A stretch of DNA of 64,000 nucleotides. Origin: Rhizobium sp. EC-SD404. GTDB lineage: Bacteria; Pseudomonadota; Alphaproteobacteria; Rhizobiales; Rhizobiaceae. The position numbers and the translations under genes are program-made. The first letter of the stretch is position 1; the number at the start of each line of letters is the position of its first letter. A model generated the notes under the pieces. It did not search any database and was not told where the DNA came from. It was given only the letters and a program-made list of their open reading frames with translations. Shown here piece by piece: positions 44,560 through 53,199 of this stretch. The stretch is taken from assembly GCF_902498825.1 (NCBI RefSeq), contig NZ_LR701459.1, forward strand, positions 1,370,001 through 1,434,000. The letters run 5' to 3'.

Positions 44560-44823
44560 TTGAGCCTGGAATTCCCCAATCGCAGCCGAAGCTTCGACGA
44601 CGTGCGCAATGCCGTTCGTTTCATGGGCCATGACGGCCTGTTCGAAGTACCATTCTTCGTTGAGGCGGGTGCACTTGCGACACGCAGCAGAGCAAACCCA
44701 TCCGAGGCCGACTACCTTTCTGCCTTCGATGCTGCCCGATATTCGATCTACGACGTTGCGCGGGAGGCTTATTCACGGGGGCGTCGCAGCGCCTACATGC
44801 TCACGGCAAGCGATTTTCGATAG
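44560..44823 (+). CDS. DUF1488 family protein
   Basis: An 87-residue protein typical of DUF1488: it opens with LEFPNRSRSFDDVRNAVRFMGHDGLFEVPFFVE and ends with a helix and ARGRR-type motif (YSRGRRSAYMLTASDF). These are short soluble proteins of unknown role common in rhizobia. The start is a TTG at 44560 with GGAGAG about 5 bp upstream; no in-frame ATG gives the full domain. It is convergent with the P-type ATPase gene, whose stop is 17 bp away. Confidence 0.8.
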   Translation: MSLEFPNRSRSFDDVRNAVRFMGHDGLFEVPFFVEAGALATRSRANPSEADYLSAFDAARYSIYDVAREAYSRGRRSAYMLTASDFR

Positions 44824-44839
44824 AAGCGAAGGTTAAAGG

Positions 44840-46684
44840 TCACGTCTCCGAAGGCGTTATTCGGAGCGCGCGTAGCGCGTTGAGAATCACCGCGACGTCG
44901 ATCGCCTCCTGGAGGAGTGCGCCCTGTATGGGCGTGAGATATCCCAGAGCTGCTGCGATCATCCCCAGCACCGAGAGACCGATGCCTGCAACCACGCTTT
45001 CGATGGCGATGCGACGCGCGCCGCGTGCGATCTCGATGCCTGGTCCGAGACGGTCGACGCGATCGACCAGCAGGACCACGTCTGCGGCTTCGGCGGAGGC
45101 TGCCGCGCCGCGCGCGCCCATTGCGACCCCGACATCCGCCGCCGCCAGCGCCGGAGCGTCGTTGACACCGTCGCCCACCATCATGACAGGGCCGCGTTTG
45201 CGCTCTTCAAGCACAAGCAGCACCTTCTGGTCAGGCGTCAATCCCGCCCGGATTCCGTCGAGCCCGAGACCTTCGGTAACACGTTCAGCCACCTCATGCC
45301 GATCGCCCGTTGCCAGCAGGATATGCTCGATGCCCTGACGGCGCAGTCGCGCCACCATCTCGCGCGTGCCGCTGCGAAGCGGATCCGCCATCACCAGATG
45401 ACCCGCCAACCGTCCGTTGATGGCGACGGCTACAAGGACCGACCCGGCAGCCAGTTCGGCGTAGTCGGCCATGTCCTGACCGACACGGCCCGCCACGAAG
45501 TCGTGTCCGCCAACCACGACCGATCTGCCGTCGACCTGCCCAGTCAGGCCTTCACCGGGCGATTCGGTGACGTCCGTTGGGACAGCCAACGTGAGGCCGC
45601 GATCGTGAGCCGCCGCAACGATCGCCTGCGCCACCGGATGTCTGGTGGCCTGGTCGAGCGCAGCGGCAAGGCGCAGAACCTCGTCTGGGTCCGTGCCGTC
45701 GTGACTGTCGATCTTGACGATCCGTGGTCGGCCTTCCGTCAACGTGCCGGTTTTGTCCAGGATCAGCGTCCGCGCCCTTGCCATCGCTTCGAGAGGGCCG
45801 GCGCCCTTGACCAGCACACCGAAACGCGCGGCCCGAGAAAGGCCCGCCACGAGCGCAACGGGAACCGCCAGGATTAACGGGCAGGGGGTGGCAACGACGA
45901 GGACGGCAACGGCGCGGATCGGGTCACCTGTGAACCACCATGCGGCAAAGGCGATGGCGACCGTGACGGCCAGGAAGCCGAGCGACCAGCGGTCCGCCAG
46001 CCGCGCCATAGGCGCCTTCGACCGCTGTGCTTCTTCCACGAGCCGCACGATGCCCGCGTAAGTGCTGTCCTTCGCCAGCCTTGTCGCGACGACGTCGAAT
46101 GCTTCCCCGGCATTGGTCGAGCCGCTCATCGCGTCATCCCCATTGCCTGCGCGCAGGGGAAGGGATTCGCCTGTCAAGGCGGACGTGTCGAGAAAGGCCG
46201 ACGCTGATGCCACCTTGCCGTCGACGGGGATCGTGTCGCCCTGGCGAATGAGCAGGCGGTCGCCGGGGACGATATCGTCGACCGGGATATCCTCCAGGCC
46301 GTCTTGCCCGTGACGGGTGGCCGTGCGGGGAGCACGTTCGAGCAATGCACGCATCTCACGACGCGCTCGTCCCTCTGCAAAGCTTTCGAGGAAAGTGCCG
46401 CCAGAATACATGAGAGCGACCACAGCCGCTGCCAGCGTCTCGTCGAAGAGGAGCGCAGCTGACATGGAAAGTGCCGCAACGATGTCGAGGCCGACTTCGC
46501 CGCGCGACAGGCTGCGCAGGATTTCCACGAGGAGGGCGGCGAGGACCGGGACGACGCCGATATGCCAGACGATCGACGCGATCTCGGGGCGGCCAGTGAA
46601 GTAGAACCCCAGCCCGCCGAGCAGGCCGCCCAAGGCAACCACCAGGAGCGCCACCTTGATGCGGTCTGAATTAAAATGCTCCAC
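44840..46684 (-). CDS. P1B-type heavy-metal ATPase with a TPC transmembrane motif
   Basis: A 614-residue metal-pumping P-type ATPase. Core motifs are TGES (171-174), phosphorylation DKTGT (310-314) and GDGVNDAPALAAADVG. The metal-selecting motif in the sixth helix reads TPCPL (266-270) instead of the usual CPC, and there is no N-terminal HMA domain. TPC is the motif of the P1B-5 group linked to nickel/iron efflux, but the hemerythrin-like tail of some members is absent. The start is probably the GTG at 46684. Metal specificity is inferred only from the motif. Confidence 0.88.
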   Translation of the reverse strand: MEHFNSDRIKVALLVVALGGLLGGLGFYFTGRPEIASIVWHIGVVPVLAALLVEILRSLSRGEVGLDIVAALSMSAALLFDETLAAAVVALMYSGGTFLESFAEGRARREMRALLERAPRTATRHGQDGLEDIPVDDIVPGDRLLIRQGDTIPVDGKVASASAFLDTSALTGESLPLRAGNGDDAMSGSTNAGEAFDVVATRLAKDSTYAGIVRLVEEAQRSKAPMARLADRWSLGFLAVTVAIAFAAWWFTGDPIRAVAVLVVATPCPLILAVPVALVAGLSRAARFGVLVKGAGPLEAMARARTLILDKTGTLTEGRPRIVKIDSHDGTDPDEVLRLAAALDQATRHPVAQAIVAAAHDRGLTLAVPTDVTESPGEGLTGQVDGRSVVVGGHDFVAGRVGQDMADYAELAAGSVLVAVAINGRLAGHLVMADPLRSGTREMVARLRRQGIEHILLATGDRHEVAERVTEGLGLDGIRAGLTPDQKVLLVLEERKRGPVMMVGDGVNDAPALAAADVGVAMGARGAAASAEAADVVLLVDRVDRLGPGIEIARGARRIAIESVVAGIGLSVLGMIAAALGYLTPIQGALLQEAIDVAVILNALRALRITPSET

Positions 46685-46769
46685 GACATCGGCCTGCGTG
46701 TTCGAGGAAGGGCATTGAGCCGCAAGCTATCACGGCTGGCCGCTGCAAGGATGGATCGTTCACAAGCCG

Positions 46770-46976
46770 GACAGCGTGTCGTCTTTCGCTCAACTGCGTG
46801 GCGGCGGCGATCGATGCGGCGGAACGGGAGGATCGTGCAGCCGCTCTCCTATCAGATCGAGTGCCAATCGGCCGACGCTACGCTGGTGCGGATCCTGCAG
46901 GACTTCGGGCGAAGGCAGCGCCGTGCCCTGCTTCAGATTAGATCGCCAAATGGCGGGTCAACTCAACCGCTGAAGC
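46770..46976 (+). pseudogene. Frameshifted C-terminal remnant of a LysR-family regulator
   Basis: Three plus-strand frames, read in order, give pieces of a LysR effector-domain end: LNCVAAAIDAAER (from 46790), then GRIVQPLSYQIECQSADATLV and RILQDF (about 46826-46905), then AVPCFRLDRQMAGQLNR (to about 46973). Intact LysR proteins carry these in one frame as AIDAALAGxGIxxxLSYQVxxxLxxGxLVRxLxDF. At least two frameshifts separate them and no N-terminal HTH remains, so this is a decayed gene. The rest of the 46685-47040 gap shows nothing. Confidence 0.6.
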
Positions 46977-47040
46977 CATTGCTCGATAGGAGTTCAATTG
47001 TGGATCGCCCTTGCCGTGTCCGACCTATCTTCCCTTCGCC

Positions 47041-47958
47041 TCAGCCGCCAAGGTGCTTGGTGTAGAAGGGTGTAAGACGGTCAATCGCCGGGGTCACGTA
47101 TTCGGGCTTGTAGTACATATCGTAGTGGCCAGCACCGTCGACAACGAAGAAATCCTTATCGTCTGCGGGAGAAAGCTCGATCAGCCGCTGCCCGGCCTCG
47201 TATTGTCCGGTGCTGCCACGCTTGCCTCCGACAATGACCTGAAGAGGCTGCGTCAGCAATTCCGGAACGAGATTAAAGGCGTCGAAGCTCAGGAGTTGGC
47301 CGTAGCTCGTGAACAGCAATCTGTTGGTGGAGTTCGGATGCCGGTGGTGCGACTCTCGATAGAAGGTGACGGCATCCAGCAGATCCGGGTCTGTGATGTC
47401 AGCAGCTTGCGCCTGGCTCAGGCTGTCGGGGATCCAAGGATCGCGTCTCGGCACGCCGCCGCGCGCTGCGGCAGTCCGTTGCTTGCCGACCTCTTCCAGT
47501 GTCTGACTTACGTCCGGCAGCATGCGGCGGAATGCTTGCCCTATGTTGCTGGCAACGACAGTCCCGATCGCCTTGAAGCGGCGTTCGGTCAATGCCGCGT
47601 TGATCGCATATCCGCCGCCGGCGCAGATGCCGAGCAGTCCGACACGTTCTTCGCCTACAAAGGGCAGGGTCATCAAATAATCAACGGCGCACCTGATATC
47701 CTCGACACGGGTCGCCGGGTCTTCCAGATCGCGGGGCTCACCGCCACTTTCACCCTGGTATGAGGGATCAAAGGTGAGGGCGACGAAGCTGCGTTCCGCC
47801 AACTTTTCCGCGTAGACCGCGCCAATCTGCTCCTTCACGCTGCTGCCGGGCGTCGCCAGAACCAGTGCGGCATAGGAGCCGGCCGGGTCGAAGTCATTCG
47901 GAAAATGGATATTCGCGGCAACGTCGATATTTCTGTTTTTGAATGATACCCGCTTCAC
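47041..47958 (-). CDS. Alpha/beta hydrolase with a Cys nucleophile elbow
   Basis: Cytosolic hydrolase of 305 residues without a signal peptide. The nucleophile elbow reads GLLGICAGGGY, with Cys (about 112) where most alpha/beta hydrolases have Ser, as in dienelactone hydrolases and the YcjY-like group. A late Asp and the DGAGHYDMYY segment provide the acid and His. It is divergent from a MarR regulator 105 bp away, which is its likely controller. The substrate is unknown. Confidence 0.85.
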   Translation of the reverse strand: MKRVSFKNRNIDVAANIHFPNDFDPAGSYAALVLATPGSSVKEQIGAVYAEKLAERSFVALTFDPSYQGESGGEPRDLEDPATRVEDIRCAVDYLMTLPFVGEERVGLLGICAGGGYAINAALTERRFKAIGTVVASNIGQAFRRMLPDVSQTLEEVGKQRTAAARGGVPRRDPWIPDSLSQAQAADITDPDLLDAVTFYRESHHRHPNSTNRLLFTSYGQLLSFDAFNLVPELLTQPLQVIVGGKRGSTGQYEAGQRLIELSPADDKDFFVVDGAGHYDMYYKPEYVTPAIDRLTPFYTKHLGG

Positions 47959-48063
47959 GGCATCTGCCCTTTTATGATTGTTTGAGCCGTCACCAATGAG
48001 GTCGTATTCCGTTCATGGAAAAGATAGTTCAGATAATAAACAAGTTCAAGGCTGGAACGATAC

Positions 48064-48474
48064 ATGCCTGAAGCGGACGCTGGCTATGTGTTCAGGCTGA
48101 ACCTTCGTCTCTCGACGGAGACTCTTGCTTCGGCAACACCCGAGATCGAGGCGCTGGGTCTAGAGGCCAAGGAGTTCTTCGTTCTGGACGGGTTGGAGGA
48201 ACAGCCCTACCCAGCGGAATTGGCTCGGCATCTGTCGGTGCCAAAGCCGACGATCACGCTTTATCTGAAAAACCTTCAGGCGAAGGGTTTGATCGCCCGG
48301 GCGATCGATACTCGAGACCTGCGCCGTCATCGCATTGAACTGACGGCGCTGGGGCTTGCGACACTCGCGCAGGCTCGCGCTCGGCTGGCCGATCGGTACG
48401 GCGAAAAGCTTGCCCGATTGAGCCGGCCTGAGCAGGACCAGTTCGTCAGGCTTTTGGAGAAGCTGAACGGCTGA
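48064..48474 (+). CDS. MarR-family transcriptional regulator
   Basis: Winged-helix regulator of 136 residues. The HTH and wing region PAELARHLSVPKPTITLYLKNLQAKGLIARAIDTRDLRRHRIELTALG is classical MarR, with the DxRxxR-like DTRDLRRH in the wing. It lies 105 bp from the divergent hydrolase gene and probably regulates it and itself. The gap between them has three GTTCA repeats (48011, 48027, 48044), possible operator elements. Such proteins usually respond to a small phenolic or peroxide signal. Confidence 0.88.
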   Translation: MPEADAGYVFRLNLRLSTETLASATPEIEALGLEAKEFFVLDGLEEQPYPAELARHLSVPKPTITLYLKNLQAKGLIARAIDTRDLRRHRIELTALGLATLAQARARLADRYGEKLARLSRPEQDQFVRLLEKLNG

Positions 48475-48647
48475 ACGTCCGGGCGCTGAATGTCGCCACG
48501 AGTGAAGCTGGGCCGGGTCTCACGAGCCGGCTTGCAAACCGCGTCGTTGCTCCTCGTCCTGTCGATCGATGCAGTCATGACGCTTTGCATTAACGGGTGA
48601 CGGGATATTGCTCCGTTTCAACCGTAGATGGCGCATTGGGAGGCATC

Positions 48648-49124
48648 ATGGACGAAACGGATGGGCGGTTCCTGCGCTCCGTGTTTGCAGCCGAGCTCAT
48701 CTTTCTCGCTGTCCCGACGCTGGGTGCGTTGGGAGTATTTCTCGCGGTTTTGGCGTTCGCCGCTTTCCACGGATTTCTCGGGATGATCTACGGCCTCGCC
48801 GACTCGTACCGCAGCGTCACGACCTCGCAACTCGTCCTGACGGGGATTCTGTCTGTTTTCGTCGCGGCAACGCTTATTGCCTTGTGGCATTTTTTGACGC
48901 TTTCGATCGCATACCTTTCCGGCCGAAACATCAGGACGGCGAGACACCGTCGGAAATTCTGGATTGGCTTCTGGGCAGCGGCGATTCCGATGCTGTCGCC
49001 GCTGATGGTTGCGTTGAGCCAGCTCTCTTCGAGCGACAACCCCCTATTTCTTTTCTATTTCAGCGGCCTGCCAATGCTGGTGCCTGTGCTGCATCTCAAG
49101 ATCGCGACAAGCCTCGACGATTGA
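48648..49124 (+). CDS. Hypothetical four-helix membrane protein
   Basis: Not recognised. A 158-residue protein with four hydrophobic segments (about 15-40, 60-90, 102-125, 135-150) and an Arg-rich cytosolic loop, SGRNIRTARHRRKF. The start at 48648 is decided by GGGAGG 5 bp upstream; a GTG at 48597 is possible but has no ribosome site. No neighbour suggests a role. Confidence 0.65.
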   Translation: MDETDGRFLRSVFAAELIFLAVPTLGALGVFLAVLAFAAFHGFLGMIYGLADSYRSVTTSQLVLTGILSVFVAATLIALWHFLTLSIAYLSGRNIRTARHRRKFWIGFWAAAIPMLSPLMVALSQLSSSDNPLFLFYFSGLPMLVPVLHLKIATSLDD

Positions 49125-49237
49125 TAGGCCCGGGCCGGAGGCCAACTCGTCGGATCGAGAGGCAGCAGGCCCGACACACGGCGACCGGGTCAGAAACTGC
49201 GCGGACCGCTTGAACGGACCGCGCAGGATCGACCTGC

Positions 49238-50002
49238 CTATTCCACGGCCTCTGCGGCCTCACGGATCAATTCAGCGACGTCATCGGGGCTGGTCATCGG
49301 CAGCATGTGACCGTTTTCGATTTCCACGATGGTCGAACCGGCGCGCTCGGACATCCGTCGCTGAAGTTCCGGCGGAATGGTCCGGTCCTGCGTCGCGATG
49401 GCTGACCAGCTTGGCTTTTCGCGCCAAGCCGCCGCGTCGATCTCGTGAGCGAGAATTGCCGTGTTGGACATGGCCTGAGATCTCGCCACGAAGGTGGCAT
49501 CGTCTTCGGAAAGACCGTTGCCGACCAGCGACATGAAGACCTCTTCCTTGACCAGATAGTGGCCGTCTTCAAAGACTTCGAGGACATCAGGCGTAAAGTC
49601 GGTCGACGTGGAGGCGAGCAGGCTGCTGCCGCTTTCACCGGTGTCGGGCTGGAAGGCGGCGATGTAGACCAGACCTTTGACATCCGGGTCGACGCCGACT
49701 TCACTGATCACGACTCCTCCATAGGAATGGCCGACCAGCAGCACCGGGCCGTTCTGGACGTCGAGGTTCCGCTGGACCGCGGCAACATCGTCCTCGACGG
49801 ATGTGAGAGGCAGTTGCACGACCGTCACCATGTAGTCGTCCGCCGTCAACCGGTCATAGACATCGCGCCACGTCGTCCCGTCGACGTTGGCGCCGTGAAC
49901 CAGAAGGATGTTCTGCACCTGCGCAGATGCCGCGCTCGGCTGTCCGATCATGGCGCCGAGTGCGATGCTTCCGGACAGCAAAAGAGTGTGTAGTTTGGTC
50001 AT
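49238..50002 (-). CDS. Exported alpha/beta hydrolase
   Basis: Hydrolase of 254 residues with a Sec-type signal peptide (about 1-28, ending SAASAQ). The nucleophile elbow is VGHSYGG (Ser about 93), the oxyanion-side HGANVDGTTW is typical of EstC/salicylate-esterase-like hydrolases, and NGHMLP supplies the His. Its substrate is unknown. It lies alone on the minus strand next to a disordered gap (50003-50638). Confidence 0.87.
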   Translation of the reverse strand: MTKLHTLLLSGSIALGAMIGQPSAASAQVQNILLVHGANVDGTTWRDVYDRLTADDYMVTVVQLPLTSVEDDVAAVQRNLDVQNGPVLLVGHSYGGVVISEVGVDPDVKGLVYIAAFQPDTGESGSSLLASTSTDFTPDVLEVFEDGHYLVKEEVFMSLVGNGLSEDDATFVARSQAMSNTAILAHEIDAAAWREKPSWSAIATQDRTIPPELQRRMSERAGSTIVEIENGHMLPMTSPDDVAELIREAAEAVE

Positions 50003-50638
50003 TTCGGATTTCCTTTGACAGTTGATCTCACTGCTATCGATGGAGATGGGCCCGGTCCGGGCGGATCACTAGACCGATTAACGTGATACAGCTTATCAGC
50101 GGGAATTATGAATGGACCGAAGCGACCTGGCCGACTTGTTCCTGGCCGTTGCCAACTTGGACAGCCTAGGACTTCCTCATCAGGCCTATCAGCGGACGGA
50201 TTCCCGGTCTGGCCGGCAGCAGCAGCGGGTCGTGATCGCCCGCGTGGTCTGTGGAGGAAGCTGCAACTGGCGGGCGAGCCGGTCTCCAGTCTCAATCCTG
50301 AAGCCGTCAACCTCAAGCTGCAGCGCTTGCATACGCTCCGCCGCGGGCATGGGATCGGCGTTCCCCGCAGACTGCACCAGTTCCAACTGGCCTGCCAATT
50401 TGCCGACAGGATCGTCGGCGGGAGTGGGCATTGGATAAAGCGGCCGAGGCATTTGCAGCTGCGATCACCTCATCTCGTTGACCGAACAGTCTGAGACGCG
50501 CTTCACACGTTGCCAAAACTGTCACTAAGTGACATATTGATTTGTCACTTAGTGACATGTCGCGTCTATGCTGTTGGTTCAGCCCTTATGCGACATCGGC
50601 GAGGCAATTCACGAGCACGGATATCAGGCTTATTTCAC
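50003..50638. other. Gene-poor region with two perfect 15-bp palindromes
   Basis: A 636-bp stretch without a convincing gene. Short frames at 50108-50494 and 50112-50438 (plus) and 50189-50452 and 50313-50558 (minus) have no clean ribosome site and no family match; the minus pair reads as if one gene had been frameshifted, but I could not identify it. Upstream of the CPBP gene are TGTCACTAAGTGACA (50520-50534) and TGTCACTTAGTGACA (50543-50557). Confidence 0.5.
50520..50557 (+). promoter_or_regulatory. Tandem palindromic operator upstream of the CPBP protease gene
   Basis: TGTCACTAAGTGACA (50520-50534) and TGTCACTTAGTGACA (50543-50557) each are perfect 7+1+7 palindromes, are reverse complements of each other and have centres 23 bp apart. 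They lie 82-119 bp before the ATG at 50639. The form suits a TetR- or GntR-like dimeric regulator that is not encoded nearby. Confidence 0.7.
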
Positions 50639-51328
50639 ATGAACCAAATCGATGACGCGCCCATTCATCCGGGCATGCTGGAGATACGCATTGGATTGAT
50701 CACACTCGCCATCGTCGGGATCGGCGGCTCGATCGCGATTGCGCAGGTGCTGACCGACCCCGTGCTGATCGGGCTGATCCTCACGGCGATGTCTGGCATC
50801 GGTGGACTGGCAGGCTTTGCGGCCGCCTATCGTTGGCGGATCCGGTCGCTGGCGCCGTTCGGCATTCGCTCGACGACCACGCGCTGGCTGTCGCTGGCGG
50901 TGGGTGCCGGCATTCTCGCGTTCATCGCCAAATCGATCGCCATTCTGATCATCATCTCGATCGTTGGCCAGGGCGATAGTCCGCAGGAAGTGTATGCGAC
51001 CGGCGCGAGCGGTGGATGGTGGACGATCATCCTGGCGACGGTCTTCCTTACGGTTCTCACGCCGATCGGGGAGGAGTTCCTTTTCCGCGGCGTGGTGCAG
51101 ACTGCTCTGTTCCGCCGCTATGGGCCCATCGTCGCTGTTGGCGCAGCCGCCTTCTGTTTCGCGATCTTCCACGGCATCAACATCGTGTTTCCGGTCGCTT
51201 TGATCAAAGGCGTGATCGCCGGCGAAATCTTTCGCCGCAGTGGGTCGATCTGGCCGGCTGTCGTCGTCCACGGCGTTGTCAATCTTCCGACGATTCCAAT
51301 GATGGTGCTGGCCAATGCGGCGCAATGA
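50639..51328 (+). CDS. CPBP family intramembrane glutamic protease
   Basis: Polytopic CAAX-protease-like protein of 229 residues. The catalytic motifs are EEFLFRGVVQTAL (Glu 145-146 with Arg 150) and FAIFHGIN (His 178) in membrane helices, with four to six further hydrophobic segments. CPBP proteins cleave within the membrane and serve in protein maturation, bacteriocin immunity or signalling; none of these can be picked here. ATG 50639 is assigned by homology of the N-terminus; its ribosome site is weak, and an in-frame ATG at 50588 is possible. The palindromic operator lies upstream. Confidence 0.87.
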   Translation: MNQIDDAPIHPGMLEIRIGLITLAIVGIGGSIAIAQVLTDPVLIGLILTAMSGIGGLAGFAAAYRWRIRSLAPFGIRSTTTRWLSLAVGAGILAFIAKSIAILIIISIVGQGDSPQEVYATGASGGWWTIILATVFLTVLTPIGEEFLFRGVVQTALFRRYGPIVAVGAAAFCFAIFHGINIVFPVALIKGVIAGEIFRRSGSIWPAVVVHGVVNLPTIPMMVLANAAQ

Positions 51329-51374
51329 GGAGTCGGTGCGGCCATGCAAGAGAAACAAAGAGGAGTTCTAAAGA

Positions 51375-51755
51375 ATGGAACACACCGTCCACATGCATCC
51401 GGAGCAGGCTCTGGAAAGATTGAGAGACGCGATCGGTTCGCATGACGTCGAGCAGGTCATTGCGTGCTTCTCGCCGGAATTTCGAGGCGAGCATCCGGCC
51501 CACCCGGAAAGGAACATCAGCGGCCACGACCAGATTCGCACGAACTGGGGTGGCATCTTCAGGGCGATACCCGACATCCGGGCCAGCATCTTGAACATGG
51601 CGACCGTCGACAGTGTCGTTCTGGTCGAATGGCGATGGAGCGGACGACAATTGGACGGAACCCCCTTCAGTGTGGGAGGCGTGACGGTTCAAGAAGTGTC
51701 ACGCGGCCTCATCGCCTGGACAAGGCTCTATATGGAGCCGATCCCGACCGCTTAG
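51375..51755 (+). CDS. SnoaL/NTF2-like domain protein
   Basis: Small 126-residue protein with the NTF2-like cone fold pattern: HPEQALERLRDAIGSHDVEQVIACFSPEFRGEHPAHPERNISGHDQIRTNW, then a hydrophobic core strand and WRWSGRQLDGTPFSVGGV. Such proteins bind or rearrange small hydrophobic ligands. It lies 46 bp after the CPBP gene and 32 bp before an exported hydrolase, on the same strand, so an operon is likely. No ligand is known. Confidence 0.8.
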   Translation: MEHTVHMHPEQALERLRDAIGSHDVEQVIACFSPEFRGEHPAHPERNISGHDQIRTNWGGIFRAIPDIRASILNMATVDSVVLVEWRWSGRQLDGTPFSVGGVTVQEVSRGLIAWTRLYMEPIPTA

Positions 51756-51787
51756 CGGACGAAAACCCAATTCTAAGGAGACGCGAC

Positions 51788-52729
51788 ATGCTTTCAGCCG
51801 TTTTAGCAATGGCGCTCATTGCCGGGGCAGCCGTCCCTGCGGGTGGTGAGATCGAAGCTGCAGGACCTGAGGGACCGTTGAGGGGAACCATGATCCTCCC
51901 GGCTGAAGATGCGCCGGTCGTCCTCGTCATTCCGGGCTCCGGACCCACTGACAGGGACGGCAACAGCCCGCTCGGTATCCGCGCGTCGTCCTATCGCATG
52001 CTTGCCGAAGAATTGGCCCAACAGGGGATCGGCAGTGTGCGCATCGACAAGCGCGGGATGTTCGGGAGCAACGGCGCGGTGGCAGATGCCAACGCGGTGA
52101 CCATCGATCACTATGTCGATGATGTCGCGGCGTGGGTCGACGCGGTACGAACGCAAACCGGACGCGACTGCGTCTGGCTTCTCGGCCACAGCGAAGGCGG
52201 TCTGGTCGCTTTGGCTGCGGCCGAAAAGGTCGAGCATCTCTGCGGCCTGATCCTGGTTTCCACAGCGGGGCGCCCGCTCGGGGATGCTTTGAGGCAACAG
52301 CTGCACGACAACCCGGCGAACCAACCTCTGTTGCGTGACGCCGATCACGCGATCGACGAATTGTCGGCGGGACGGACCGTGGATATCGGAGATATGCCGC
52401 CGGCGCTGGCGTCCTTGTTCAACCCCGCGACGCAAGGCTATCTCATCAGCGCTTTCGCCCGGGATCCCGCACCCTTGGCAGGCAACACCAAGAAGCCGAT
52501 GCTGATTCTTCAGGGAGAGCGAGACCTTCAGGTATCGACGGCTGATGCCGAGCGGCTGAAGGAGTCGGCCCCGCACGCGACGCTCGTTACCTTGCCGGAC
52601 GTAAACCACGTGCTGAAGCAGGTCGATTCCGACAGCAGAAGTGAAAATTTGGCGACTTATGGCGATGCCGATCTGCCGTTGGCAGCAGGGGTGTCGGAGG
52701 CCATCGCTCGGTTCGTGAAGTCACATTGA
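51788..52729 (+). CDS. Exported alpha/beta hydrolase (serine)
   Basis: Hydrolase of 313 residues with a short signal peptide (about 1-18). The oxyanion part IPGSGPTDRDGNSPLG and the nucleophile elbow LLGHSEGG (Ser about 135) are typical of the YqiA/PNB-esterase-like dipeptidyl/serine aminopeptidase S33 group; LQGERDLQVS carries the acid and LPDVNHVLK the His. AAGGAG sits 7 bp before ATG 51788, which rules out a longer frame that starts inside the NTF2-like gene. Confidence 0.9.
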   Translation: MLSAVLAMALIAGAAVPAGGEIEAAGPEGPLRGTMILPAEDAPVVLVIPGSGPTDRDGNSPLGIRASSYRMLAEELAQQGIGSVRIDKRGMFGSNGAVADANAVTIDHYVDDVAAWVDAVRTQTGRDCVWLLGHSEGGLVALAAAEKVEHLCGLILVSTAGRPLGDALRQQLHDNPANQPLLRDADHAIDELSAGRTVDIGDMPPALASLFNPATQGYLISAFARDPAPLAGNTKKPMLILQGERDLQVSTADAERLKESAPHATLVTLPDVNHVLKQVDSDSRSENLATYGDADLPLAAGVSEAIARFVKSH

Positions 52730-52750
52730 ACACGGCTCTGATCGGCGCAG

Positions 52751-53038
52751 CTAGCGAACGATGGGCGTGCCGTCCGATTGCCAGATCGTCGCGCCGGTAT
52801 CAGGGGCGACGATCTTTTCGATCTCATCGGTGAAGAACATGTCGACGGTGGCGCCGCCTATCCCAGGTGAGATGTTCGTCGTGACATGTTCGAAATCGTC
52901 ACCGAGATCCTGGCCCCACGCGATGTTGTGGACACGGACAGTTCGCTCGCCCGCAAGCAGCACGTCGGTCAATTGCCCATTTCTCGCGCGAAGCGCCGGA
53001 ACGACGAGGCTGCAATGCTGGGGCGTAGGTCTGCTCAT
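52751..53038 (-). CDS. Conserved hypothetical protein
   Basis: A 95-residue protein with a distinctive HVTTNISPGIGGATVDMFFTDE core that I recall from short uncharacterised alphaproteobacterial proteins. It looks soluble and beta-rich, without signal peptide or helices. No strong ribosome site was seen at the ATG (53038). It is convergent with the hydrolase gene, 21 bp apart. No function can be given. Confidence 0.6.
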   Translation of the reverse strand: MSRPTPQHCSLVVPALRARNGQLTDVLLAGERTVRVHNIAWGQDLGDDFEHVTTNISPGIGGATVDMFFTDEIEKIVAPDTGATIWQSDGTPIVR

Positions 53039-53199
53039 CGCTCAAGTGTAGCAGACCTACCGGCCGACCACGACGCCTGCGTTCCAGAGGCCGACAGAGC
53101 CGTCATGCAGCTGTCGCAATGAATGTCACAAAACTGTCATGAACTGGGTGATGATCGTGCTCGACGTGGAATGTCGCGTTGGGATGGAGATTGTCGGCC

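Noticed and set aside
50112..50438. ORF starting MDRSDLADLFLAVANLDS, resembling a LysR N-terminus
   Set aside because: The resemblance stops after about 18 residues and no HTH follows in any frame.
50313..50558. Minus-strand ORF starting inside the palindromes
   Set aside because: Its first codons are just the operator sequence; no domain seen and it breaks at a possible frameshift.
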